NCBI GenBank assembly: GCA_938743325.2
Contig: OW568887.1
Span: 434,001 to 498,000, forward strand
Direction: 5' to 3'
Length of the DNA stretch: 64,000 nt
Source of the DNA: Pycnococcus provasolii
Taxonomy: Eukaryota; Chlorophyta; Pseudoscourfieldiophyceae; Pseudoscourfieldiales; Pycnococcaceae
Below the pieces are notes generated by a model. It worked only from the letters and a program-made list of their open reading frames with translations, was not told where the DNA came from and searched no databases. The position numbers and the translations under genes are program-made. Shown here piece by piece: positions 1-10,210 of this stretch. How positions within the stretch are numbered: the stretch's first letter is position 1; every line of letters starts with the position of its first letter.

Positions 1-1076
1 GTCGTCTCTGGTCGTCTCTGGTCGGACTCCTGAGTCGGACAGCATGAATTCTGGAGTTGTGGTGAGGCTGTTGGGTGAGAGAAGGATCAGCACCTTTGGG
101 CTTGGCATCCTGTGGATGGAAGGTGGAGCGATCGTGCGCGCTGCGTTCATGCCATCCGGAACGAAGGGTTCGCGAAGCTTGCAAGGAGATGACTCCCACA
201 TGCTCTTTTGGTGCGAGCGCAACGGACGAGGGACGAGGAACGCGCACGAGACGACGAGCGAGATCGAAATAAAGAATTTCACGAAAATTCGCGAATATTC
301 TTGAGCCAAAAATAAATGTTTTATGTTCGCGCAGAACAGCATTTCCTTCAAAGCTCCGCCGAGTGACACCAATACTTGGTCAAATGACCTGATACGGGAA
401 TATATTTATGTAGTAGGTACGGTACGGCACCACTCCGTTTGTCTTGGACTCTTGGGCGTGATGATTGACCGGATCCTGGGAAAGATCCGTCTAGACGTTC
501 TCCCCCTCTCTTTGACCGGATTCGTTTGGTTTGGATCCACCAACAGGAGCTGGGATCCCTTTGGAGACTTGGCAAGCGCAAGAGGAAGAAGATGGTGACC
601 AAAGCAACAGGATGGAGCAACGCCAACAGGAGATGGAGCAAACACAAGTCTGGCTGGTTTGAACAGAGATCTGACGCGCTCAAAGAGATTGTGACACTGT
701 TCTCAAAAGGAGGGCCACAGGAACAGGACACAGGGGGGACCACAGGGCCCAGGGGCAGGGGGCAGACGCGGACGAGACGCGTTTTGGTTTTGGTTTCCCC
801 CCCCCGGTCCCGAATATTCTATCTGTCCGTTTCTGGTTCCCTCTGTTGCCTTTCATTTCCGCCTTACATATTTCCTTTCCGACTCGTCGCTCTCATCTTC
901 ATCTCGTTGCTCGTCTTCAACAACCTCTTCATTGTGTTGTGTGTCTTATAAGTCTTCTTCTTGACTCACACTCTCTCCGTTCATCATTCTCATCCCGGAA
1001 GGAACGTTCTCACTTCCCTCTTAAGACCTCCATCCCTGGTTTTTGATTTCAAATAATAACAAATATAGATTGAAAT
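1..1076. other. Left-edge intergenic region
   Basis: No convincing gene. It opens with a 10-bp direct duplication (gtcgtctctg twice). Around 540-720 a purine-rich stretch gives peptides rich in Gln, Glu and Lys in more than one frame, with early stops and no start context; it could be an old gene or element fragment but has no recognisable motif. Pyrimidine-rich sequence at about 780-1050 precedes the first gene and probably holds its promoter and 5' leader. Confidence 0.5.
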
Positions 1077-2255
1077 ATGGCACGCTCGAAGAAGGGGAGC
1101 AGCCATTCTGCGAGATCTTTGGTGAAACCTGCCGTGCCTACTTCGAAACGTGACTTCTCCTCCATCATGTTCGCCAACTCCGTGGACCCCTCGAGCGGTA
1201 TGCCGCTCGTGTCGTCGTTGGAGGAGTCGAAAAACGCCATCAAAAGGGCGCTCGTGGAACCTGTGGCGATCGCTGTGCCACTGACGACGGAGGGAGGAGA
1301 TGACGCGACGGCTGACGACACGAAGCCACAACAACAAACGGTCGTCAAGTTGCAGAACCGCGACGTCTCCAAGCTACTCGCACCCGCATTCCTCAAACTC
1401 GCCAACCACAATATCGACGCAGACATCTCGTTCCGAGCGGGCGCGTTACAGCCGCAGGAACGAGCGTGGGCGTTCGCGCTCGTCAAACGACACTCGCAGC
1501 GGCTCTTCGAGCAGAGCGGGTTCGGATGGGACGACCAGGAACAGCTCGCGGCACTCTGCGCGCCCGAGGCGAGGCACCTCGTCGTGTACGGGCGCGTCAA
1601 GGATGACGAGCAGACGGACCCGAACGCAGAAGACGTCAGACGACCTCTCGCGTTCGCGTCGTTCCGGTTCACGCTCGAGGGGGAGATCCTGCGTGTCGTC
1701 GCCGGGTCGCCCACGCTGTTCATCACCGACATACACGTCGACGCGAGCGCGCGACGCCGTGGCATCGGCAGGCGCCTCGTCGCGTGCATGGAGACGATGG
1801 CGCACGCTGTGGGCATGAGCTGCGTGCACGTTGCACACCTGCGTCACGACGCGCTCGCCGCGTCGTTCGCCGCCTCCACGCTCAAGGGGTACACGCCCGC
1901 ACGCTTCGACATGCTTGGAGCGGAGGCGGAGAAGCGTGCCGCGCAGAACACGGAGGCGTGCGTGCTCGCCAAGGCGCTGACGTCGAAAAGCTCGCTCGAG
2001 CAGCCCAAGACGGCGGCGTGGCTCGCCGCGCCACCTGCGCCGATGGTGGAGAGCGGTTGGGAAGCAGTCCCGCTCGAGATGGACGAGCCGCAGAGTGGTG
2101 ACGGCGACGACGAAATCGACGAGCTCTTCAACGAGCTGATCGATTCCTTCCGCGAGAGACAGGGCCGCGATCCGACGGACGACGAGGTGGCTATGTGGCG
2201 CAAGCAGCTGCAAGAGCACCTTGAGGATGGACATGGATTCGTGCCTGTGCTATGA
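1077..2255 (+). CDS. NAA40: NAA40-like (NatD) N-alpha-acetyltransferase, GNAT fold
   Basis: A 392-aa single-exon protein. NatD acetylates the N-terminal Ser of histones H4 and H2A. The family's N-terminal helix segment is present around residues 125-165 (WAFALVKRHSQRLFEQ followed by GFGWDDQEQ), matching the NAA40 pattern of a W-x-x-x-L helix then a YEQ-x-x-WGW-like turn. The GNAT core follows: a beta strand FRFTLEG, then LFITDIHV and the acetyl-CoA loop RRRGIGRRLV (Q/R-x-x-G-x-G/A) near residues 225-235, then the alpha4 segment with a YTPARFD strand. A C-terminal acidic tail of about 110 residues (including DELFNELIDSFRERQGRDP) extends beyond the usual NAA40 length of about 240. The basic, Ser-rich N-terminus may be a nuclear signal. 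Start at the first ATG of the frame. A generic GNAT is the alternative. Confidence 0.8.
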   Translation: MARSKKGSSHSARSLVKPAVPTSKRDFSSIMFANSVDPSSGMPLVSSLEESKNAIKRALVEPVAIAVPLTTEGGDDATADDTKPQQQTVVKLQNRDVSKLLAPAFLKLANHNIDADISFRAGALQPQERAWAFALVKRHSQRLFEQSGFGWDDQEQLAALCAPEARHLVVYGRVKDDEQTDPNAEDVRRPLAFASFRFTLEGEILRVVAGSPTLFITDIHVDASARRRGIGRRLVACMETMAHAVGMSCVHVAHLRHDALAASFAASTLKGYTPARFDMLGAEAEKRAAQNTEACVLAKALTSKSSLEQPKTAAWLAAPPAPMVESGWEAVPLEMDEPQSGDGDDEIDELFNELIDSFRERQGRDPTDDEVAMWRKQLQEHLEDGHGFVPVL

Positions 2256-2777
2256 CGCAACATGGACGTTACAGCCTTTTTTGGGAATCGGCGGAATCAC
2301 ATATAATAGCAGCGCCGCGCGTGGCTGAAGCGCGCGCGCGTTCGAAATCTCATGTAAAAAATTGAAAAAATGTTTGGATAGGTCAGATACTGTTCTAGGT
2401 TACCCACCCACTGCACGCGTACCGGGACGGCACGTCTGGACTGGTGGTACCACTTCTGCATGCGTCCCTGCTGTACGCTTCGTGTAGTACTGGATGGCGT
2501 CTGAGCCGTTTGCCTCCTATTGTGAGAAAAAGAAGGAGAGCGCATAGCCCTCACCCGGAGGCGGAGCGACGCCATTGGCGCCATCCCGGGACAGAAGGGC
2601 ATGCTCCATAACGCCAGGCCGGATCCAAACCCCGACCAACCAGAAGAAAAGTTGGGAGTGGGTTTGAATTTGAGTCAATTTTCACATCTATCTGTCGTAT
2701 CTGTCAAATCTCGTTCTTTCCCTGCCGCGCGGCGCTGACAACACCAACAGTAGTAAGTAGTAACACGACGCTGCAGC
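2256..2777. other. Intergenic gap
   Basis: No gene seen. It lies between the NAA40-like gene and the secreted serine hydrolase, both on plus. It contains an alternating GCGCGC-rich stretch near 2310-2345 but no ORF with recognisable content, and should hold the terminator of the first gene and the promoter of the second. Confidence 0.5.
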
Positions 2778-4109
2778 ATGATGACGATGACGATGACGAT
2801 GATGGCAGCTACCTATATGATTGTGCTCACGACTCCTACTACTATAGAAGCCTTTCAGCAGAACCTGCCGAGCCTTCCGAGACTCCCACGACTGCCAGAC
2901 AGCCTCCCACGAATCCCAGACAGCCTCCCGCGGCCACCAACTCAAATGATGCCGCCCTTTCTTCAACGACAACAACAACAACAGGAGGAGGAGCAGGAAC
3001 AACAAAAATCAACTTCATCGACAGCGCCGACGACGAGTCAACAAATGATGGCGGTCGAGTCGTCGAATGATTCAAGTCAACAGCAGTACTTCTACGTGCC
3101 CAGTGCGAGCAGCCTTGAATCCATCACGACAACGCCATCTTCCGCGATAATTCCCTCATCCAGTGGATGGATGCCGGCTTCGTCAAATCGTGATAGTGCA
3201 CTGACTCGAAGCGCAATTGACGCCGCAGCAGACAGCTACCGTGGGACAGGATGCTTGGCCATCGCAAAGGGAGGAAAGCTGCTCGGCAGCTCGGGCGATA
3301 TCGACACAGGAGGACGCTTCACCTGGAGCGTCGCCAAGTCCCTCGTAGGAACTCTCGTCGGTGCACTCGACATGGACGTGCGCCGCCCAGCTTCTGCATA
3401 CGGCTTTCGAGGCCGTCGTGATGATATGAGCGTCGCAAGCTTCATGGCTATGAACACGTCTGGAAGCTTTTCGTACTCGACAGGGATCGTGGGTGATGTG
3501 GCATCCATGGCGCTCGATGCCGCAGGTGTGCGAAAAATCGCTCGTACACGTCCACCGGGAAGCCTGAATCGCGTGCTCACTGAAAATTTATACAATAAGA
3601 TTGGGATGCGGTCGACGCGCGCGATGGACAACGGTGGCTCTGCCATCACAAGCAGCTGCTCTGATCTCCTCCGCCTTGCTCTGCTGTGGACACGCCGAGG
3701 ACAATGGGGTTCGACGACCGTGTTTACGCAAGAGTACGCGCGACTAGCGACAACCTCAGCTCCGAGCAATGCAGGCTACGGTAAGTCTACCACTAACCAC
3801 CAAAACAAACCAAAAAAAAACAATCACTAACAACCCAACACAGGTCTTCTTTTGTACTTAAATTCGGCTGGCGTCGGCGAGCCGTGGTCGCACGCCATTC
3901 AACGAGGCACAGGTCCTCTTCTTCCGAACGCGCCGGCAGACACGGTGCTTGCGCTCGGCATTGGCGGGCAGTACTTCCTGTCTATCCCCAGCCTAGACAT
4001 TGCCATTTCGCGTCTCGCGACGCGCAACTGCGTCGGCTGCCAGGGCTTAGATGCCGCGCGCGCGGCTTGGTCGAGCCTATTGGCCAGCGGCGTACTTGGG
4101 CCGAACTAA
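2778..4109 (+). CDS. Secreted beta-lactamase-family serine hydrolase (class C / 6-aminohexanoate-dimer-hydrolase type), two exons
   Basis: Exons 2778-3780 and 3844-4109 join in frame to give 422 aa. The N-terminus has a Met/Thr-rich signal-like segment ending near residue 25, then a Gln/Pro/Ser-rich linker to about residue 130. The catalytic domain carries the nucleophile motif S-V-A-K (Ser184, Lys187), the strand SVASFMAMNTSG that precedes the active-site Tyr, Y-S-T (Tyr233), and the NylB-like segment LYNKIGMRSTRAMD...SDLLRLALLW. Exon 2 supplies GLLLYLNS and the GIGGQYF motif, corresponding to the KTG/H-x-G strand of the family. The Ser-to-Tyr spacing (49 residues) is shorter than in typical class C or NylB enzymes (about 85-105), so a surface loop region is missing. 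Substrate unknown; secretion is predicted. Converges with the ABC transporter, with a gap of about 100 bp. Confidence 0.78.
3781..3843 (+). other. Intron of the serine hydrolase gene (63 nt)
   Basis: Starts GTAAGT at 3781 and ends in CAG at 3843, with a CACTAAC branch-like motif near its 3' side. Removing it joins codon G(G|GT) in frame and restores the GLLLYLNS...GIGGQY part of the hydrolase fold. The unspliced frame stops within it. Confidence 0.85.
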
Positions 4110-4207
4110 ACAACTGAAAGAAGGAGAAAAGGTAGTCGAAGAAGGAACGAATCTTAGTTGTAAATGAAAGATTCTTTGATGCAGAAATTAGCATTACTTA
4201 ATTGCTA

Positions 4208-6313
4208 CTACTTCGCCACCCCACCCTTCGTGACATGCATAACAAGAACCGCGATGCAGCGAAAGACGAGCACGTATGCCACGAGCACCACTGGACCAAG
4301 CCACTCCATTTTCGCGTCTAGGCTGAGAGATTTCGCCTGCGCATCAGTGATGCGATGCTCGGCGGGAACGTCGGATGCGAGAAAGAACGCGGATGCCAAC
4401 GAGGAGAACGTGTAGAAAAAGGGTGACGCGTACTGAATCCAAAAGACCCAAACTGGCATGATCTCTTCATTCGATGTAAACCCATTGAAAAGGCTTAAGA
4501 TTGTCAACAGAAAGGCTGCGAGTGTGTTTGCACTTTCGTGGTCATTCACACTCGCGCTGACGACTGCTAGCAGCGAGTCAATTGCCAGGAATCCAAGCGC
4601 CTGCACGACCAAGAAGTACACGTAGCGCCTCGCTTCGAATCCGGCAATGAAGTAAGCCAGTATGCTGAAGAGGAAGATTGTCGACAAGCTAGAGAAGAGA
4701 CTGATGATCGCCTTGCTGAGTGAGTATGCCCACGAGCCATAAAGCTTTTCGCCGTGGCACTCCGCAGCATACATCGCCTTTTCAGAAATCACCGTGGGAA
4801 GGTAATTGAATGAAAACAAAGCGCTTGTCAAACTGGCCATGAATAAGAAGCTGCTTTGCGCGAAAACATTGTTTGTGCTCCTGGTTTGAAAGAATGCAAG
4901 GCCAAGCACAACGCCGATGATCGCGGAGGATGCATAATTGACCACGAGAAACTCAGTGTCACGCACAACCTGCCTCCAATCGCGTGATTGAAGAGAACGG
5001 AGCTGGGCAATGAAAGGGGACGATGAACCTGGTGTATGAGGCTGAGCAAAGAATTTCGAGTGTTCAAGCACGATGGAACGTGTGGATCGTCCAGCTGGCA
5101 GGTGCTTGATCTTGCCATTCACATTGGGCGCAATCTGTAACTCGTACGTTCGCAAGAGGGCAGCAGATGGCTCATTCGCTGATGCCAGATCAAGCAATCG
5201 GTCAGGCAGAGCCGCCTCCTCGTCGGGTTTGCGTGGGAAACCAGCCGTGCTGAGATACTCGACCAAGAGCGATGGCTCGCCTTGGTAGACGGCATGTCCG
5301 TTGTAGCTGAAGCATAGGACACTCGAAAACATCCAGAACACCTCAATTCTTGGCTGGTGAATCACAAGAGCAAACGACATCTTGAATGCCGCAGCCATGC
5401 TTCGAAGAGCTCGAAGTGCGAGCAGGGAATCCGTCGCCGACAAACCGCTCGTGATCTCGTCGCCGAAGAGCAAGGAGGGGCCTGTTACGAGACCCTTTGC
5501 AAGAGTCAGGCGTCGTCGTTGTCCTCCGCTTATGCCTCGCTTCTTCTCACCTCCAATCAAGCTGTCACGCACGTGCCACAAACCAAGCACGCGGAGCAGC
5601 ATATCGACGTGGTGCTCGCGTAGCTTTGCAACCCTGCGGATGATAGGATCCTCGTCGTCGTTGTTGTCACCGTCGTTGAGGTACGAGTAGTCTGCCTTGA
5701 GATGGCTAACGAACATGAGCTCCTCGCGCACTGTCAGCGTCGCACAAAGCAAGTCGCCTTGTGAAACATACGACACGAATCGGCTCGTCCAATCGTCCGC
5801 AGGATGGCCATTGTACAGCACGCTTCCACGCCAAGGCGTCGTTTTTCGTCCAGAAAGGATGTCAAGCAGGCTTGATTTCCCGCATCCTGATGGACCCATG
5901 ATGGCAAGTATAGTGCCAGGTGGAACGCTGCCGCTCACCGGGTGCAGGATTGTCTTCCTCTTTGCCATCGTCGTCGTCGATGTGGCGGCGGAAGGTTGCT
6001 TCTGTTGGCGGCATCGGCGAAAACAACAACACGACGGCGTCGAGGTTGTTGTTGTTGTGGGCTTGATCGGAAGGTCGAATGCAACGTCTGCGAACGACAG
6101 GTGAATTTCCATCGCCTTTTCAAACTCCTCGCTTGGTGCCGTCTCCCTTTGCCGCTCCTCCGGGTAGAAGAGACGCATGGCGTCGTGCGCGGAGGCAAGC
6201 GTCGGCACAACATTAGAAGAATCTTCAACTTCTTCATCTTGGTTTCCTTCGACTACTAGCAAGTCGTCGTCGTTGACGTTGACTTCGACAGGAGACGACA
6301 TGGAAAGGGACAT
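4208..6313 (-). CDS. ABCG (White/WBC-type) half-transporter
   Basis: A 701-aa single-exon protein in the NBD-then-TMD order typical of the ABCG subfamily. Walker A is GPSGCGKSS and the signature is ISGGQRRR. The Walker B/D-loop reads LLFGDEITSGLS, where most ABCGs have D-E-P-T-S-G-L-D; the Pro and the D-loop Asp are replaced. The membrane domain has about six hydrophobic spans, from SSAIIGVVLGLAFF through VVLVAYVLVFRCIAVLVM, with the NPADF-loop region replaced by a short Pro-containing loop. The start was chosen at ATG 6313 (MSLSMSSPVEV); the longer frame opens only with TTG. An acidic stretch and a Thr/Cys-rich linker precede the NBD. Half-transporters dimerise to export lipids, sterols or pigments; the substrate cannot be told from sequence. 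Divergent from the next gene, with 122 bp between the start codons. Confidence 0.9.
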   Translation of the reverse strand: MSLSMSSPVEVNVNDDDLLVVEGNQDEEVEDSSNVVPTLASAHDAMRLFYPEERQRETAPSEEFEKAMEIHLSFADVAFDLPIKPTTTTTSTPSCCCFRRCRQQKQPSAATSTTTMAKRKTILHPVSGSVPPGTILAIMGPSGCGKSSLLDILSGRKTTPWRGSVLYNGHPADDWTSRFVSYVSQGDLLCATLTVREELMFVSHLKADYSYLNDGDNNDDEDPIIRRVAKLREHHVDMLLRVLGLWHVRDSLIGGEKKRGISGGQRRRLTLAKGLVTGPSLLFGDEITSGLSATDSLLALRALRSMAAAFKMSFALVIHQPRIEVFWMFSSVLCFSYNGHAVYQGEPSLLVEYLSTAGFPRKPDEEAALPDRLLDLASANEPSAALLRTYELQIAPNVNGKIKHLPAGRSTRSIVLEHSKFFAQPHTPGSSSPFIAQLRSLQSRDWRQVVRDTEFLVVNYASSAIIGVVLGLAFFQTRSTNNVFAQSSFLFMASLTSALFSFNYLPTVISEKAMYAAECHGEKLYGSWAYSLSKAIISLFSSLSTIFLFSILAYFIAGFEARRYVYFLVVQALGFLAIDSLLAVVSASVNDHESANTLAAFLLTILSLFNGFTSNEEIMPVWVFWIQYASPFFYTFSSLASAFFLASDVPAEHRITDAQAKSLSLDAKMEWLGPVVLVAYVLVFRCIAVLVMHVTKGGVAK

Positions 6314-6435
6314 TATTGTGAACAAAATGACGGGGTTTTCATCACACCCCTTTTTGCTTCGAAAACCCCGAATCGCCGGGCTGTCCAATCAGCATCACCT
6401 CCCGGCGCTCGCTCACTCGGAACTGAAAAACGATC

Positions 6436-7806
6436 ATGGCGGATAATGATCATCCTCCTCGAAGTAGTAACAACCATGGCTCGCTGTGCCTGTCTCTGAC
6501 GCTCTCCCAACCTGCGTGTCTGGCGGCGGCTGGATGCGGTGCCAAGTGCGTGGCGGCGGCGATGGCGACGTGCCGCGAGGCGCGTGACGCGGCGCGAGGC
6601 GCGCACGAGGTGCAAAAGCGTGTGATTGAAGTACGCGTGCACAACCATGGGACGATACAATCGTTACAGGATCCGAGCTTACCACATTTGGGACCATCTA
6701 ACGGCATATTTGTCGGCGGGCGGGATCCGACGAAAGAATTGGAGGAGGCGTGCGAGATGGTGGCGCTCATGTCAGTGGATGCGAAGAAGGGACGCGTGCT
6801 CTTCACCGTAACGCTCGGATGCCACAATGCGTGTCCCGAGTGCTTTTGTACGGAAAGTGATAGCTTCGCCGTGCGCGCTCTCGTTTGGCACCTCGGCACG
6901 TGGTCGTGGGTTCCCGTGCTGACAGTCTACAACCTCGTCACCACGACGAGACGCGTTGATGAGGTTATCGCCGTCGCGTCCACAAGTGTCGAACGTGAGC
7001 TGAACGATGCGCTCGATCTCGATGATGGACAGCTCGGGTTCGTGGTGCGCACGCTCATTGAAAAATCAAATGTGCGCCACTACGGAGGTAAGAATCCGTG
7101 GTCGTACATGAAAGCAGTGCATGCATGGAACAAGTACCGCACGCACATACTGCCAGATCGCTGGACGTTCCGCGAGACTGCCGGTGGTCTCGATTTCCCA
7201 CCACCACCACCTCCTCAAGAGTGGTCAGGCATATACCCAAAACGACCACGTTCGCTGGACGGCGACGCACTTGACGACGACATGGCGCGTTGCTTTCCCC
7301 GCGGATGGACTTGTGCTGCGCCTGACGACGACTTGCCCGAGATCTGCAAGAAGATCGTCACGTACATCGACATGCCCCCGCCGTTTAGTATTCCAACGAG
7401 CTTTTGCCACTCGCTCGTAAGTGGCAACACTTGGCCCCCCTTGGGCGCCCGTTATAACATGGAGCTCCACTGGACGTGTCCACGCTTCATGGTGCTTGGA
7501 GTGGAGCGCCTCTTCATCGGTTACGGACCGTTGGCAGACGCCAACAGCAACGGAGAGCCTGACGCACGCATATTCGCAACAGCGAACTTCGATGAGCTCA
7601 TTGCCGGATGGAACCGAGAGCCACCGGCTGAGTTTGAAACCTTCGAGTTGCTCGAGGCGTGGCGTGATGACATCATCGAGACTCGCACAGTTAACGCATG
7701 GGCGATGGTATCTCGCCTGGAAGCTCATCGAGGTCATAATACGGACGAGGACGACGACTTTTCAGAAGACTTTTCAGAAGACGAGGATGTTTGGGTATCT
7801 GTGTAA
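6436..7806 (+). CDS. Hypothetical protein, 456 aa
   Basis: I do not recognise a family. The frame is long and open and begins at an ATG just after a divergent promoter region. Visible features are an Ala/Cys-rich N-terminal segment (residues 20-60), a Cys cluster C-x3-C-x2-C-x-C (CHNACPECFC) near residue 130, a run of seven prolines near residue 255, and an acidic C-terminus with two FSEDF-like repeats. No signal peptide or obvious membrane span. Codon use and GC resemble its neighbours. Convergent with the next minus-strand gene, 145 bp away. Confidence 0.6.
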   Translation: MADNDHPPRSSNNHGSLCLSLTLSQPACLAAAGCGAKCVAAAMATCREARDAARGAHEVQKRVIEVRVHNHGTIQSLQDPSLPHLGPSNGIFVGGRDPTKELEEACEMVALMSVDAKKGRVLFTVTLGCHNACPECFCTESDSFAVRALVWHLGTWSWVPVLTVYNLVTTTRRVDEVIAVASTSVERELNDALDLDDGQLGFVVRTLIEKSNVRHYGGKNPWSYMKAVHAWNKYRTHILPDRWTFRETAGGLDFPPPPPPQEWSGIYPKRPRSLDGDALDDDMARCFPRGWTCAAPDDDLPEICKKIVTYIDMPPPFSIPTSFCHSLVSGNTWPPLGARYNMELHWTCPRFMVLGVERLFIGYGPLADANSNGEPDARIFATANFDELIAGWNREPPAEFETFELLEAWRDDIIETRTVNAWAMVSRLEAHRGHNTDEDDDFSEDFSEDEDVWVSV

Positions 7807-7951
7807 CTAACTGTGTGTAACTTTCCAGACAAACACACAACAAATTAATATGTACAGTGCGTGTTGACGATAATGACAAAGCCGGCAGTCCATCGGCACT
7901 GAGCGCCACCGTGAAGGGTCTCTAAAGAACATGTTTTTGATTACCTCGAGT

Positions 7952-8866
7952 TCATTTCCACCAACACGTGTCTGAGTGACCGTCATCGGAGACGCACAAC
8001 GAAACATCTTCGTCATCTTCACCTGTGCCCCATGAAAGTAGTCCAAGCGACCGAAACCAGTCGAGCTCCGTTCTCGCCTCGTGGATTGCAAGCCGCATTG
8101 TCTTGATCGCACTTTGCATGCGACTCCAGAAATCGCGATGTTCTCCCTTCAAGATTGCGTTGTCATCCCTCTCTTGATCCCTCTCCTTGCGCAGCTCGTC
8201 CCTCTCCTTTCGCAACTGTTCCACCTCTCGCATCCGTTCACTCAGCAGAGCAAGAACGTCAGTGAAATCTTTCTCGAGCCGATTTCTTGCTTGCTCAGCA
8301 ACCTCCAAGCGCGCTCGCGTATTGCCGTCGTCGTCGTGGTCGTCGTCGTCGTCCAGTGTACTTTCGTCCTCCTCCACGAAAAGGCGTCGCTGTGGCGAAA
8401 CGTAGAACGCCGATGGTGATGGCACACCTGCCGCCTTTCGTCTTCGAGCCGTGTCGTTGTTGCTGCCGTCGTCGTCGTCTCTTATTACCTTGCCGTACAG
8501 CCTCATCTCGCGGGAGATGCGATTTTTCTCCTTCTGCTTTGTTGTTGGATGTGATGATGCGACGGGAGTCGGAGCCATTTTGTTGTTGTTCAAAGGATTC
8601 CGGCGTTGCACATCGGCATTCTCCTCATCATTCGCCGTCGCCGCGATCAGCGGGTGTACGGCTGACCGCGACAAGAACGACGCGAGCGCGACTGGTGATG
8701 TGAGTCCAATTCGTGACGACGGCGACGTGTACGAGGTCGAGCCTGAGTGGCTGTTCTTGTTGTTGTTTTGATTCGAAGAAGGCGGCGTCGCGAGCGGCGT
8801 GCGCGTCGTCTGACTCCTTGGCGGCGCCGCCGCCTGGTGAGGAAGCGACGACGACGACGACGACAT
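7952..8866 (-). CDS. Hypothetical coiled-coil protein, 304 aa
   Basis: The start is the ATG at 8866; the frame's first codon upstream is GTG. The N-terminal half is low complexity (Ser, Asn, Thr, Pro). A basic segment KQKEKNRISREMRLYGKVIRDDDD is followed by a short acidic run near residue 170. Residues about 185-250 form a strongly charged coiled coil (RMREVEQLRKERDELRKERDQ). The C-terminus contains HEARTELDWFRSLGLLSWG and an acidic tail. Function unknown; the layout suits a scaffold or cytoskeletal protein. Confidence 0.55.
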   Translation of the reverse strand: MSSSSSSLPHQAAAPPRSQTTRTPLATPPSSNQNNNKNSHSGSTSYTSPSSRIGLTSPVALASFLSRSAVHPLIAATANDEENADVQRRNPLNNNKMAPTPVASSHPTTKQKEKNRISREMRLYGKVIRDDDDGSNNDTARRRKAAGVPSPSAFYVSPQRRLFVEEDESTLDDDDDHDDDGNTRARLEVAEQARNRLEKDFTDVLALLSERMREVEQLRKERDELRKERDQERDDNAILKGEHRDFWSRMQSAIKTMRLAIHEARTELDWFRSLGLLSWGTGEDDEDVSLCVSDDGHSDTCWWK

Positions 8867-9491
8867 CACTCACTCACTACTACTGCTGATAGTCTGATCA
8901 ATACTTAGTTAAAGGACTAAGGTTAGTTACTCCCCCAGTCCCCCCCCCTCCCCCTCCCCCGCCTTGTCCCGCCCGACTCCCGAGGAGGACCGAACTGAGG
9001 TGGTGAGGGAGTGGGGCAGAAAAAAACCGGCGAGTGGATGATCGAATAATCGGTCGGTGGAAATGATGGCGCGAATCTTGTGGAGAATTGGACTAGAAAA
9101 TCGGCCTGCCGGGGATTCATAATAGAACCATTTCCCTGGTCGAGGGAGGGGGGTCAGAACTCTGGGATCCCGGTCGCGCAAGCAACAAACAATCCATCAT
9201 GGCTCGGGCGACTTCGAAGCGGAGTCGGACGCATTCGGCCTGCTCGACCCCCGCACGCCCGCGGTCGTGAGCATGGCGGCCGCCGCGTGGCACGCGGCGG
9301 CATGCGCGGCGGGCGCCGAGGCGGAAGCGCGCGAGCGACTGCCTCCCGTGTCACGTGTGCACATCATCCCATATATCAGCGACGAATTCGGCAACGACGA
9401 ATTCTGCCTTGTTTGTCCCCCGTCTTCTTGCTCGACCTCCTCTGCCGTTTCCGAAACTTGAGGACTTTCGTCGTGCCTGCGCCTCGCCGTC

Positions 9492-9509
9492 AGGGTTAGG
9501 GTTAGGGTT
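9492..9509. repeat. Interstitial telomere-like repeat (AGGGTT)3
   Basis: Three direct AGGGTT units. The same motif recurs at about 20.65, 45.2 and 63.19 kb in this window. Confidence 0.8.
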
Positions 9510-9705
9510 CGAAACCCTTCCGCCGATTGTGCATGCGGGGAGGAAGAACAAGAAGGAGAAGGTACTGAGCGCGATCCGAGACTCCGACCGGATCAGGGGG
9601 AAGTAAATCAAGATGCACCAAGTACTCGCGTGGTGTACGCTTTCCTTGGCGGGCTGACCGGAAAAGCTCCGTTGCCACCGGCAGGCAGTTGAGACGACAA
9701 ACGGT

Positions 9706-10029
9706 TTGCTGAAAATAAAGAGTGCGGTTGTGTACCAAGCAAGGACACAAAGCACAGAAGGCACGGGGAAACAGAATTGGCGGAATAGCGAAACACGTAC
9801 CTTTATCGAAGCGTTGACTGAGCAGTTCAGTCACGTTCGAGCGGAGTTCGCAAGATTTTCCGCCGAGGAGGCGGAGCATAGTGCTGCTGCTGCCGAAAAC
9901 CCTAGCGGTAACGATGAGGATGGAGCTACCGGTACCGACGTGCAAGAGCTGCGAGACTTCTACAAAGAAGTAGCGAGCTCACTCGACGCTGCTGACGGCG
10001 ACGCTGCTGACGGCGACACACCGTCGTAA
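9706..10029 (+). CDS. Possible small acidic protein or terminal exon (uncertain)
   Basis: An open frame of 107 codons. From about residue 25 it reads like coding sequence: an amphipathic helix FIEALTEQFSHVRAEFARFSAEEAE, then an acidic Asp/Ala-rich tail with a DAADGDAADGD duplication. The first in-frame codon is not a convincing ATG context and I cannot place upstream exons confidently. It may instead be a fossil fragment. No family recognised. Confidence 0.25.
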   Translation: MLKIKSAVVYQARTQSTEGTGKQNWRNSETRTFIEALTEQFSHVRAEFARFSAEEAEHSAAAAENPSGNDEDGATGTDVQELRDFYKEVASSLDAADGDAADGDTPS

Positions 10030-10187
10030 CGGCGTGACGGCAGACATACCGAAATTACGCCGAATGACGAATGCCGAATGAGGGCCGAATGGGGGCCGAA
10101 TGGGGGACTTTGTAACCCGAATCGATTCGTTGAAAACCGAACGGTCCATCCTAGCCAAGTTGTAACAAGAACCGCGTCTCCGGTACA

Positions 10188-10210
10188 GGTAGGAAGGCCT
10201 ACTTCCTACC
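10188..10210. repeat. Perfect hairpin, 9-bp stem
   Basis: GGTAGGAAG (10188-10196), a 5-nt loop GCCTA, then CTTCCTACC (10202-10210). It lies about 290 bp before the start codon of the EDR1-like kinase and is followed by a C/T-rich stretch. Confidence 0.8.

Noticed and set aside
526-951. Possible 141-codon gene near the left edge
   Set aside because: Low-complexity basic then pyrimidine-coded hydrophobic sequence, no motif and no start context; other frames look equally open for short stretches.
6436-7806. Calling the Cys cluster a zinc finger or the gene a known enzyme
   Set aside because: The spacing C-x3-C-x2-C-x-C does not match a finger I know and no other domain evidence supports it.
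9480-9530. Possible tRNA (TTCGAAA loop with GGG/CCC stem)
   Set aside because: No matching acceptor stem, D arm or anticodon arm upstream; the stem is part of the telomere-like repeat.
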